NCBI GenBank assembly: GCA_018398765.1
Contig: JAHBMJ010000792.1
Span: 3,272-40,930 of the forward strand
From: Chromera velia
Taxonomy: Eukaryota; Sar; Chromeraceae
Length of the DNA stretch: 37,659 nucleotides
Direction of reading: 5' to 3'
This document shows, one piece after another, positions 20,606 through 31,159 of the stretch. The notes beneath the pieces were generated by a model. The model was not told where the DNA came from, did not search any database, and saw nothing but the letters and a program-made list of their open reading frames with translations. Both the position numbers and the translations under genes were made by a program. Within the stretch, counting starts at the first letter, position 1. Every line of letters starts with the position of its first letter.

Positions 20606-22255
20606 AAGACAAATCTATCCCAAACAGTCTCCAACATCAAAACGGTCTCCAAAATTACTATATCTATCAAGCATTACTAGGTACTAAACAATGACTAAAA
20701 ACTTAAAACAAAGAGTTTTAAACGGTTTGAGAGTGCAATTAAGTGTTTTTTAAATCCTAGTTAGTAAGAGAATTATATAAAAATTTGATTTATGATAACT
20801 ATATATATATTTAAATTTGAATGTATGATTTTAAGTTTTTAACTCTTTAAAATATTTTCTTCACAATAAATCTTAAGGTTTTAATAGAAAGATTGAAAAC
20901 ATATAAAACATAGTGTAGAGCTTTTACAAGTATCACAATTGATGTTATTAATATGTTTATATATATATATATATAAATTATATATATACTGTGTACTAGA
21001 CTGTTTGAATACAAATCATGAGCAGAACGCTCATAATATTGGCCGTGAGCTGAAGGCACTGAGCTGAAGGCACTGTTTCAGCGTAACACCGCAACAACCA
21101 GACAACGAAGTTGTTTGACTCAGATAACAATTGGAATGGCGAAAGCAACCCCAGCTCCTCAGCAAAGGCAAAAAGTAGTCCCAGATCCTGCGTGCAACCA
21201 CCGAACAAGAAAAGGATGAAGTTCCATAGGAGGGTCTGAGGTATATCATGCTCTGACCTGATGGAACGGGGTGCAAGCATTGAGACAGACAAGCTGATGA
21301 ACTTACCGGAGAGTATGCAAAGGCCCCTCTGGATCCCCGAAACAGCCCAGTGAGAATCCCAAATCCTGTCTGCAGGTACATGGCAAGAAAATACGGAAGT
21401 CTGAGAGCTTGAACAAAGGTAGGCCAGTGCCTGATATAATGCAACGAGTTGTCAAGGCTAGCTAGTACACGTCGATCTGAGAGGAGACGGCAGGAGACGG
21501 AACCTCAAACTCACCAGAAAGAAAATGAAAACAGCGCCAGTTCCCCCGGCAAAGAAAGCAAGAGCTCGAGCGCATGCATAGAGGTATGCAAAAGAAAAAA
21601 GACGTCGATCAAAGATGGAGAGCAAGACGGGCCTCTCCAAATTTACCCACCACGCTTACTAGCAGAACGAGACGGCCATGCCCGAAGAAGAGAGACGGCT
21701 GAGGTTCGTTCCAACGTCCACTCTCCCAATGGCATATGAAGAATCCAGCTATTTTGTTTGAAATACCGTGCAACCTAGTCTGGAAACATCAGCAGTGAAC
21801 ACTTTTGAAACAGATCCACAGTCCCACAATGTGCAGAGATAAATATGCAGTGTGTGTCGATCTAGTCGATTACGTCGATCATCTTTGAGCTCAATGTGCG
21901 TAGAGGTGCAACCGCGTCCTTCAGCTGCATCTGCGTGCGTCAAAATTGGCTTTTTTTGATTTAATTGATATCGATCCGCGCGATTTTAAATTCCGGTGCT
22001 CCCCGCCGCCGCCTTAATTGCATGCATGACAGGCGCGTGCGTTGACGCACGAAACACGTACGCCGCGCGGTCAAACACAATATGTTTTTTTCTCTTACTA
22101 AACCCAATTTAAAAACAGGAAATCGTACTGTTTGATCGCTTAAAACTCTTTGTTTTAAGCTTTTAAATATTGTTTATTGCCTAAAAAAGCTTGAGAGGTA
22201 TGGTTGTTTTGGAGACCGTTTTACTGTTGGAGACCGTTCGGGATAGATTTGTCTT
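20606..22255. mobile_element. TIR DNA transposon carrying a gene fragment, inserted in pol
   Basis: 1650 bases with inverted ends starting AAGACAAATCTATCCC. The inverted similarity extends about 125 bases (20606-20735 against 22125-22255), including two copies of a GTCTCCAA motif at each end and the matching words CTTAAAACAAAGAGTTTTAA. Flanks are ACAC and ACGC, a possible 4-base target duplication with one mismatch. Removing the element with one 4-base copy joins reverse transcriptase to RNase H in frame. The outer thirds are very AT-rich and the centre (21000-21750) is not. No transposase was seen. The superfamily is unassigned. Confidence 0.85.
21030..21600 (-). pseudogene. captured host-gene fragment with introns inside the TIR element
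   Basis: Minus strand. A hydrophobic exon-like piece (ALAFFAGGTGAVFIFF, about 21518-21565) ends at a GTGAGT donor. A second piece, about 21305-21410, includes YLQTGFGILTGLF and ends in phase 0 at a GTAAGT donor (21304). A third begins after a GCACGCAG acceptor near 21187 with DLGLLFAFAEELGLL, again in phase 0. Donor and acceptor signals in the right order with matching phase suggest a copied piece of a spliced membrane-protein gene. I do not recognise the family; a faint likeness to the C-terminal part of family 2 glycosyltransferases is too weak to use. Confidence 0.4.
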
Positions 22256-22810
22256 ACGCATCTTCAAGACAGTCGTGCGCATCATCGAGATGCTAAAGGG
22301 GCATCCTGACATTGCTGACAAGCGGGTCTTCACGAGTGTGGGGCTCATGCCCGTTGTGCATGCGTACTTCGATGCGGTGTTCAAGTTTACGACCTACGCT
22401 GTACGGTTGGGGTATATTGTCAGGATCGTGCACTCGATTGAGCTGTGAGGGGACCTTCGGTCCCTCCTGGAGAACTAGATCGCGTGGGCCACCAAAAAGG
22501 TGGGAAAGAAGGTCGGGTCTTCCACCGCTGGGGAGGTGTTCACCTTTAAGTTTCTTCTCAAGAAACTCTACGGCATCGTTGCCCTTATGAAGGCAATGTA
22601 GGGCCTCAAGAAGGTCCGTATAATCGTCTACACGGACTTTGGCCCCCTCCACGACCAGTTCCGGTCTGGCAAGGCCCAGACCGATGTGACCATACAGGGC
22701 GTTCTGGAGTGGTGCATTCAGGAGATGCGTGTCATTGAGGCAGATTTCCAGTAGATAGCACGGGCAAGGAACATGGTGAACGTGATGACCAAGTACGCCC
22801 TCCCCGGTGG
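22256..22810 (+). pseudogene. pol: pol, RNase H (copia type)
   Basis: RNase H removes the RNA strand during cDNA synthesis. The frame resumes right after the TIR element with a block matching the copia R-I-L-R-Y-L-K-G-T motif (here RIIEMLKGHPD, about 22287-22320). The VYTDF segment (about 22627-22641) corresponds to the Asp-containing strand, and NMVNVMTKYAL at about 22770-22802 matches the N-x-A-D-x-x-T-K end motif, with Asp changed to Asn. Stops at 22446 (TGA) and 22476, 22599 and 22752 (TAG) show decay. The TAG at 22752 sits where many relatives have an aromatic residue, consistent with TGG to TAG. Confidence 0.75.
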
Positions 22811-23093
22811 CCCCCAGGGGAGATGGCGTGAATCAGGCGGCATAGAGCTTCTGGAGGGGAAGGGTGCAGGGCCTTTCTTTCTTCCTTTTGTGTCCTGTTT
22901 CTGTTGTCTTCTCTTTCTCTTCTGTCGTCCCTTTGCAGGTAGGCGTGTACCGGGTTTTGTTTTTCGTTTGGGGTGGGGACGACTGGGGTGTGGGTGCGGG
23001 CACAAAAGGAGTTACTAGATAGGCCAGAGGTACTGTTCGTCCCTTTTTATCCGTTTCTCTCTCTCGTTAATCTGCCTTCCCAGATAGGCGACT
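22811..23093. other. end of pol and start of 3' noncoding region
   Basis: The pol frame stays open without recognisable domains to TAG 23014-23016. It crosses a pyrimidine-rich stretch (22878-22940), so the true end of the protein is unclear. No other feature seen. Confidence 0.4.
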
Positions 23094-23513
23094 CGTATGC
23101 CAGGGGCGAGTAGGGTGCTTTTTGCCCCTCCCTCTGCATAAGAGACCGGTGCTTTTCCGCAAAAAACTCGTTCTCATAATTGGTAAGAAGTTAGAAGCTG
23201 AAACTTTGTGTAGACGTTGTAATGATAGAAAAAGAACTGTGGAACAGATTTTTTATATCATTTCTAGAAACATAGGCTGCCATACAAATTTTGTAAGTTT
23301 AAAAAATGGCCTCAAAATCAAAAAATTTGTATGACAGCCTGTGTTTCTAGAAATGATATAAAAAATCTGTTCTATAGTTCTTTTTCTATCGTTACAACGT
23401 CTTTTTATACAAAGTTTCAGCTTCTAACTCCTTCTTAATTATGAAAACGAGTTTTTTGCGGAAATGCGCCACTTTAGGGGGGCAAAAAGCACCCCACTCG
23501 CCCCCGGTATACG
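23094..23513. repeat. 420-bp foldback (long inverted repeat) element
   Basis: The left arm starts CGTATGCCAGGGGCGAG at 23094 and the right arm ends with its near-complement at 23513. The arms are about 195 bases each and largely complementary, including GCTTTTTGCCCC, TCCGCAAAAAACTCG and TTTCTAGAAA blocks. They surround a short AT-rich loop near 23290-23325. There is no open frame of note. It lies in the 3' noncoding part of the retrotransposon. It resembles a foldback MITE; a target duplication could not be defined. Confidence 0.85.
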
Positions 23514-26417
23514 CTAGATGGGGAGGTGATAAGAAAGAGGGGCGGGAGACAAGGGGTCTCCTGCTGGGTGGGTGTGGGCTCAGCCAGGCAGGAGAGCAAG
23601 AAGAGTTAGGCAGAAAAGCAAGAAAGTCACAGGAATGGGGTCCTCTCCCACTGTACCTTTCCTCAACCCTCCGTATCCATGCATGTATGGTAGGTGTCTT
23701 GTTCTGTCTCGTCCTGTTTGTGTTTATGTTTGCGTGTTTTTCTTCACCGCTCTGGCGTAGATGGCACACGTGCCTCTGCGTCATGGGCAAAGCATCCATA
23801 CAATGCTTGGGCAATGCATGAAGTCATGCAAAAAGCGGGCCTAAATTTCATGTAAACCGAGTATCAATTTTTGGGCAGTTTGGATGGAACGGACGAGCAT
23901 AGACTGTTTAAAGTCATATACGTGGGGCGTATGGGCGGGTGGATTCGACATTCATGAGGAGGCATTACCCTGTCTGCACGTATCCATGGTCCTGCACTCC
24001 GTGTCCGGTGCCTGTCTGCATAAGAGTTACATGCACAGGAAATAGATGGGCTGTTTTCGCGGCAAAGGTGAGTGCCCGATGCACTCAAACAGTCCGATCC
24101 CTATACGCTTTCCTTTCTTCGTTTTGAGCAGTACAGGCCTGGCCAGACCAGTTGGGCAGCCTGAAAGAACGCTGTCAGCTGGTATGAGGGGCATGAATGA
24201 GTTTGTGTCCATCTGTGAACTAGCTGCCTGTCTGCAATCCTTTATGGTGATGGAGTATACATGCTGCCTGACCAGCGCTTTGATCTATACTTTCGTCTCC
24301 CTCCCTGTCAGGGATTTGCATCACCCCTGAGTGAATCCACGGGAGAAGGTAGATAAAAAGGGGGGAGGGTGCTCACCAGAAGTATCATGTCTCGCAGGTG
24401 GAAGCTTAGGCAGAAGGAAAGACCGCTGTGCACACACCAAAACTTTTTGTCTCTTTGTCTCTTCTCTCTCTTTGCACAGCGCTTCAGTAGGATCGCAAGG
24501 GTGTCCTGCGTTCATAAATGAACTGTCCTGTTTGGATGTGGAAGTGCCGTGAAAAGAGAGATCCGATCTAAGTGTAGGGGGCATTTGAGTGAGAAATTTC
24601 AATGAGAGCTCAAGTATGTTGTGAGCGTTTCTTTCCTCTGCCGGCATCTCATCCTGCCTGAAGTCTGTCCTCCGCTGTGGGAGGTCAGGTTAGGGATGAG
24701 TGTAAGTCCGGGTGTGTTTGGTTTTGTTGGTTTGTATTCGTGAAATCCTTTCCCCAGAAGGTCAAGAGCTAGGGTCAAAAGAGTGCGTGGTGGCTCTCCT
24801 ATGGTTTTGTTTGTTTCCACAAGGCATGCGTGAAGGGGTAGAGGGTGCCTCAGGGGCAACTTCCTAAGAGTGCAGTTCGTTTGTGTATGTTTATTTATTC
24901 TTTCTCTCTCTTTTTTGTTTGGATTTCTGCATAGCCCGGGGAAGCTCGTCGCATCATAGGAGCATGTATGGACGGTGGGCGCTATCTGGGTGTGGGCGTC
25001 TTCGGGTTTTCTTTTTTTAAAATTCATGTTCACAGACGGAAAGGAGCTGGGATGGAAGGCCTTCCCGTCTTGTCTATGAGGGCAAAGACCTTTTGCAGTC
25101 GTGTTTTTCTTGAGCTGCCGGTTGGTATTAGGGGGGCTTGCGATGCCGACGCCCTAACACATGGCCGACCCAAACTAGAGTACGGTGGGTAAGGCAAGCA
25201 AAACATTTACCCTTCCCTTTGTGGACGGTCGTGGGGGCTATCCATACATACCGTGTGTACGAGTGCATAAAAGAAGGAAAGGAAGTATTGGGGGAGAAGG
25301 TGATAAGGATTTTGCTTTTGACAGGCCTATAATTTTGTAAGATTAGGTCTCCTTGCCAAGGTATCAGGGCCTGCCAGGGCTGTTAAAAGCTCTTGGTTTC
25401 AAATGAAGTGCATTATAGTTTACATGAGGAATGCTTGTGTTTTGTTTGCCTTTCTTTTATTTCTTCCATACGTTCAGACCAGGGTCCGTCCGGAGAAGGA
25501 AGCATTGCAGGTAGCGTAGGGCTCCTGCATGCTAGATCTCATCGGTTTTCTGCGTATGGAGCGGGGCTCCATCTGAAAGCAGATGGGCTGTGTGTCCTAT
25601 GTGTTCGTTAGTATAAGAAGGCATGGGCTTGGGGCCTGTGTTCTTCTGTACTGTTCCTTTCGCTTTCCTGGTGTGGTTTCGTTTTTTCCTTCCAGCCCGG
25701 TCGGCTGGTTTCCCTTTCCCTGTTTACCCTGCACACGCGTGAGCCTGGTGTGCTCTCACTTCTTAAAGGATAATAAATGACGTCTGAAGAGGACGACGTA
25801 TAAGAGCACGAGATAAAAGAATGAAGAGAGAGGTGGTAAATGATCCATGAATAATTCTTTTATGTTTGTGCTGTGTTTGTTGGGAGGAAAGGTAGTCTCC
25901 ATTTTGGGTGTGGGGAAAAGGGAGGACCTATAGCAATCCTTTCCCTACATATCTTCTGACGTGTGGGCGTTTCGAGCTAGGTGTGTGCGGGGCACATCCC
26001 GGCGTGGCTGCGTCTAACTAATAAGCACACGTTCTGGGCTGCTGGCCGTAGTGGCGGGGCAGCGTTCAGATAGTTCGGGGGATACCGTATGTTTGTAACT
26101 TGCTTGGATGGGGAGCGTTGCTTCTCGCTGTAGGGCCTCCAAATCTGTGCTTGATACAGGAGCCTCCTGTGGTGATTGCCTGTTGGCATATATGGATTAC
26201 CCTGCCTGCATATAGTGGCCCTTTAGTTAAAAGAAGGACACTCCCATTAGGCAGCTAGTTGCGGTGACTGGCAGGCAATGGTCGAGCATCAGGAAAAGAG
26301 GAAAAGGAAAATTGGGGAGCCGGGTGATTAAAGAAAGGTCTCTTCTCATGCTTCCCGATTCCCCCTCATCAAAGGGGTGTGTGTTATGTTGTATGCTTTA
26401 TAGTCTTTCCTCGGGAG
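23514..26417. other. 3' noncoding region of the retrotransposon
   Basis: About 2.9 kb with only short unconvincing open frames on both strands. Composition is mixed and there is no further terminal repeat. This is an unusually long stretch between RNase H and the polypurine tract for a copia-like element. It may hold unrecognised insertions. Confidence 0.4.
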
Positions 26418-26431
26418 CTTGGGAGGGGGTG
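26418..26431 (+). promoter_or_regulatory. polypurine tract
   Basis: GGGAGGGGG (26421-26429) is separated by only two bases from the TGTGAAAG start of the 3' LTR. A purine run in this place primes plus-strand DNA synthesis in LTR elements. Its position independently supports the LTR boundary. Confidence 0.75.
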
Positions 26432-27230
26432 TGTGAAAGTAAACGACGGTCCCGTTCCTGCTCGGATTCGCGGAGGGTGAATTCCGGTCCCGGCCTTTCC
26501 ATTCGTCCCTTCACCCCGAGCCAGGGAAAAGAGCGACGCACGCACGCGGCGGCCCGGCCACACGGGGTAGCAGGGCACCTGCGACAGAGATGTACATGTT
26601 GTGAATTCCATGGTATAGCCTGCATGCACTTCAAAGATGTGCATGTTATAAGTTCCATGGTATGACCTGCATGTACTTTGGCGTAAGAAATACACCCGAG
26701 GCACTCACCAAGGTGGTATGTACTCCGGGCCTTCATATTAGATTTAATTAGGACGATGGTACAGTTATGCTATCGAAGGCTTCAGAATCAATTCTGATTG
26801 CATTAATTTTTAGACAGTCAGACAGACGTGCACGGCCGTTTCTGTCTGTCTGAGTGAGAGACTTGACCTAGGGATTGAGAGAGCTTCATGTGTAGGAACT
26901 GTACTGTGCCCTATGTGTCTCTGTGGATCTCTTGTGCTCTGAGTATTGCACGAGGCCACCAGCAGGAGCTTTCTGTGGACTGTGGGGGTTCATAGACTTA
27001 ATTTCTGTCTGGTGAAAAGACTGATCAAATATTTATTTCCGTCCATCTGTATCGGTCTAGACGAGTGCGTTAGGTCAACGTATTCGCTGTGGTCTTCTAG
27101 TAGGAGAGGGCCAGGAATTCGGGAGTATAGCAGTTTGAGGAGTCCTCTAGACAGGCTAGAGGATCAATACGGAAAAGCCCATAGGATTCCATTGGAAGAA
27201 TCTCGAAAGAGGTGACACTCTACTTATTAC
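26432..27230 (+). repeat. 3' long terminal repeat
   Basis: Second copy of the 7488-8282 repeat, 799 bases, from TGTGAAAG to TTATTAC, followed directly by AT-rich host DNA. Its first half differs from the 5' LTR almost only by A in place of G or T in place of C. It holds the same 47-base internal duplication at 26585-26678. Confidence 0.9.
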
Positions 27231-30200
27231 TTAATTTAACATTTTTTAAATATTTTTTTATGCTTTTATAACAAGTAAAAAAGCTTTATTCGTTTATGAA
27301 ACATTAATTCTAGTTGTTGATGTTGCAAAAGATGAAGAGTGTGTTAAAAATAATGATGCTGCAAAGATAGAAGGACAACTCAGGGTTGATGTAGGCAGCA
27401 GTTATTAATTTATTGAAAGGAGTGCCCCCCTCTCTCTTCCTGACTGGGAATGAATACAATAAACCTAGAAGACGTCAAATCGCCTCTGTAGAGTATTTCT
27501 AGCTGCTCGGTACAGAAAAAACGGCTCCCAGACATACAGGGAATGCAAAGAACCGACGTCTGAAACGTGACACCTGAGAAGGCCAAAGAGGCTTTCCTCT
27601 ACTCAAAAGTCCAGAAAGGGCTGCGATACATCAATGATGATAAAAGACATACTAATACAATCTATAAAGACCAGGGAGCTGAGTTCCAACAGGGGATCAA
27701 GAATGGTTGCGGCACAGTGGAAGTTAATCAACAAGTCTGCTCAGAAGCACAAAAATACACTTGAGGTCGAGGGTTTAGAAGGTTTTGATATAGGTTTTGA
27801 TAGATTGGTTTGACTTCTTTGTTGCACACACGCAGTTGCAAAAATATACTCTAGAGGTCTGCCTATCTGAAATCGCCGGAAAGTCTTTGTCCTTCTTGAG
27901 CGCCCCCAACCTGCATCCAGCGTTCAAAGATACTGGCCAACACTCATGTGATCATGCCTAGAGGGAATAAATAAGACAAGACCACCTTTCAGGGGAACTG
28001 GGGATCAATAAATAATCCGAAGATGTCATTTCACCCCAAAAAAGAGACAAAACAATCTCACCTTCCCACAACCATCAGATGCACCAGAAACCCATCCCAC
28101 GGCTCTAGGAAGATGTCAGCAGACAAGAAATAATTGCTGAAATTACTGAAAATCGATTTCGCCCACTCTTTGAATTTGCACATTCAATTGAAATGTATGC
28201 AAAGCATTGTACATGTATATGTGTTTCAAACCGCTAGTGTGCAAGCTTCTAAGCAAGCTTACTGTAATATGTGTATATTAAATTTATAGTTAAAATTAAT
28301 TAGAATGAACCATGCAATAAAATGCTTGCCAGTGTAATTAATAAATAATTATAATTCAATCATTTTATTTTACTTTAAAAGTTAAAATGCATTTTTAATT
28401 TGATTTCAGGGTTTGTATACATTAATTTACCATTTTAAAAGCTTCTAAAACTTAGTATGATATTTAAAAATTAAAAATCACTTCTCAGGATAAAGGTTCA
28501 GATTGGAAGTCTTATCAGTTGAACATGTGATCAAGTGAGCGTAAATGGGCAGGGAATAGGGAAGTCTCCATATAGGAGTAATGTGAAGTATAAGAAAAAC
28601 AAGACAAGGAAAGGAGAGGAAAGGAAAGCTTTCCGTCCCGTCCCGTTTCCCCTTTTCTATGGAGTCGTCGAGTCGAAGTGAAAAAAAAAAAATATGCAGT
28701 CTGCCTGATTGTCAGCATAAAAAGGGAAACATGAGCTCACTTCTCATCTTTCGACGCCCTCTTCTTATTCTCCCTCTGGGGCCGTCTTCATCTTTTTGTT
28801 GTTGCCCTACAGAAAAGGAAATGCCCTACAGAACCGAACAGAAAAGGGAAAAGGGGTGCCGGCCTCATTCTGAACAGGAGAACCGATGCCCGAAGGGGGC
28901 AAAGACCAAATACCGATCTGGAGCCTGTAGGCATCCCCCGCAGTCGTTCGTTCATTCGGCCGGCAACAGTGAGAGGGAGAGAGGGGAGGAGGTTGAATCA
29001 GATTCTACTGTTCCTTCGAAGCAGGGAGGTGTCTGAGCAGAAAGTGCTTCGGTCGGGCGACATGATACCGAATTTCTTTAATTGTTTTTACTATGACTTT
29101 CTTTATCTTCTGGAGCTTGTAGACTTTAGGCGCAACGTCAACAGCTTTACAATTGTTATAACCGCACACTGCCCCTCTGATGAGACTGGGAAGGGGGCAG
29201 CTCTTGATGTAGCGGTCATATTCAAGATAAGGTTATTTTGTGGGTGTTTATGCATATGTATGTGCAAGGACCCTTTACTCACTGTGGGGGTGGTAGTTGT
29301 TGGTCTCTATTTTCCTTCTGGATTATCTTTTTCTTTTTTTGTCTTATCTTTTTCTTCCCTTTTTCCTTCCTTTTATTCTTTCTTTCTTTTGCCTGCTTGC
29401 TTGCTTTATGTATTTCGTCCATTGTTTTGCTTGTTCGTTTTGCTTTGGTCGCTCGCTCGCTTGTTCTTGCTTCGTTAATTGCCTGATTTTCTCTCGGTAT
29501 TGATGTGTATCTGTTGGGCCAAGCGTGTGCCTTCTTGGCATCATACGAAAGGTGGTCAGGGGAACAGAAAGATGTTAAATCTGCCCGCTTGGGGATTTCT
29601 TCCACGCTTTCTCATTGTTTGTCGTTTTTCTGAATCATCCGTTGAAAGCTTGCGTTTTTTTTTGTTAGAGGTCAGTTGGGATAAAAAGAAGTCTTGCTGT
29701 ACATCTGCATGGTATTGCCTCTTTGTCTGCTTGTCTGTCTGGCGCCCCCCAAAAGGCAAAGAAGAAGAACTGCTATGGTCCTTTTGCCTGTCTGATGTAT
29801 GCACACTGTATGTGCATGACTAAAAAAGAGCAGCCTTCGGAGCAGGGGAGAAAAGTTCCAAAGCTCAAGCTAGGCGTGGATTCTATATAAATATATATAT
29901 TATATTTTTATTTAAAAAGTAGACAGCTAGATCGGAAGTCGGAGTAGACGTCAAGAGAAATCGATGCTGGCCCTTGCTCCAGCCTAAGTTGCTGGCTCCA
30001 ATGAAAGCAGTGAAATGCTCATATACATGTTATACTGCGATCTGCTTGGTATTCATTCATGTGCACGTGTGGCACGTCAAATAGCTGTGATGAATCGACT
30101 GTTTGTTCTGACCCTTGCTGACCGGCGATATACGGGAGTGGCAGTGACCACGTATGTACAAGGCCAGTACAAAAGCCAGTAACGATGGTCGATTAATGAC

Positions 30201-30540
30201 ATGCGTGAACACCAGGCGTGAGCGTTCCTAACTTTTGAATCCCAAGTAAAGAAATTATATGAAAAAGAAAAGTTATTAAACTAGTTATCGAATCCTAACT
30301 GAGACTGCCAGTTACTAACAGTTGCTAAGAACATGAAACTAGATATGAAAGAATATAAGGTTATATAATAAGGTATTAAGGTAAGATTGATTCATTAATT
30401 AATCAATTCATGGAAAAATGTTAAACAGTATGTAGCAATCTAGGTAGCAATACAGCTTAAATTTATTTATTTATTTAATATGAAATAAGAATGTGATTCC
30501 ATCGATGCTAACCGCCTGTGCCGATTTACAAAAACAGCAG
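27231..30540. other. AT-rich intergenic region
   Basis: About 3.3 kb, strongly AT-rich at 27231-28500 and 29880-30540, with a pyrimidine-rich part near 29320-29460. Short open frames (for example 28659-29036) have no family character and biased composition. I see no RNA gene or terminal repeat. Confidence 0.45.
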
Positions 30541-30557
30541 GGTTAGCAGCGAGGGGA

Positions 30558-30920
30558 ATGGAGAAAGTGAAGAACGACAGGTATGGGGAGATCTGCCATA
30601 AAATTGGTTTCCGTTTTGTGCCGCTTATTTTTGAAACTTATGGAAGACCAGGGGAGGGAGTAGTAAGGTTTTTGAAGGAAGTGGTAAAGTTGGGAGCAGG
30701 GAGGGTGAGGGGTGGGGAGGGAGACGAAGCAGTCCAAGTAAGGTTGATGGACCGCTACTACAAGCTCTTGTCTTGCACTCTGCAGCGTTTTATCGCAGCA
30801 AACCTTCTGTCCTCCATCCACAGCAGGAGGGGTACAAGGGGCCCCTTCCAGCTTGAGGGTCTGCTCAGAAGGGAAGTAGCCGCGTTCTCCGGGTCTTTTG
30901 ACCAGGAGGGCGCAAACTAA
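30558..30920 (+). pseudogene. 120-residue C-terminal fragment of a probable retroelement protein
   Basis: An isolated open frame in otherwise AT-rich DNA ends at TAA 30918-30920. The pattern Y-x3-C-x3-G-F-x-F-V-P-x3-E-T-Y-G, then a Leu/Val-rich helix (FLKEVV), then a helix like SCTLQRFIAANLL resembles the C-terminal part of many protist reverse-transcriptase polyproteins. I recall that as a general pattern, not as a match to a specific family. No upstream coding sequence is present, as expected from 5' truncation of a LINE-type insertion. A poly(A) signal AATAAA lies about 210 bases downstream near 31131. Confidence 0.45.
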
Positions 30921-31129
30921 AGGAATTTCTTTAGCAATGCGAGAAGACAGAAGAGGGATGGGTAGAAGTGCAAACAAATGAATCAGAAAAGTTTGGGGAA
31001 CTGAGTTTAAAGAAAAAGTTTTGATGGGGTGTTTAAACTTTAAAGCAGGAGTTCTTTGAAGGGATGGAAGACGTGCGGGATGCACCTATGCACAATTAGA
31101 GTCTTTCTGATTAAAAGGATATCCTTTTT

Positions 31130-31136
31130 TCAATAA
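31130..31136 (+). terminator. candidate polyadenylation signal
   Basis: CAATAAAAG follows the truncated retroelement frame by about 210 bases. It may mark the 3' end of that insertion. Weak on its own. Confidence 0.3.
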
Positions 31137-31159
31137 AAGAACTGAACTGTTTCGAAGGT

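Larger units (their letters stand above)
7488..27230 (+). mobile_element. giant Ty1/copia-like LTR retrotransposon, decayed, with nested insertions
   Basis: Two direct repeats of 795 and 799 bases bound the element. Inside, in order, are a candidate primer binding site, gag, tandem zinc knuckles, a long unrecognised region, the pre-integrase HHCC finger, the integrase core, another long unrecognised region, reverse transcriptase, RNase H, a 3' noncoding stretch and a polypurine tract touching the 3' LTR. Integrase before reverse transcriptase defines the Ty1/copia order. The span is 19.7 kb. Removing a hAT-like insertion, a TIR insertion and a foldback element leaves about 16.4 kb, against roughly 5 kb for most copia elements. 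The coding path holds about 30 premature stops and a few frame shifts, so this copy is inactive. No clean 5-base target duplication was found outside the LTRs. Confidence 0.85.

Noticed and set aside
21187..21565. Assignment of the captured fragment to family 2 glycosyltransferases
   Set aside because: The likeness rests on a short G-x-L-x-G-L and F-x-x-S-P pattern in a hydrophobic segment; no catalytic motif is present.
11506..22754. Reassignment of TAG or TAA to an amino acid
   Set aside because: TGA also occurs in frame several times, and TAG 36425-36427 and TGA 35518-35520 end the two recognisable host genes normally. Neutral decay explains the count.
28659..29478. Open frames at 28659-29036 and 28969-29478 as genes
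   Set aside because: Low-complexity composition, no splice-supported continuation and no family pattern.
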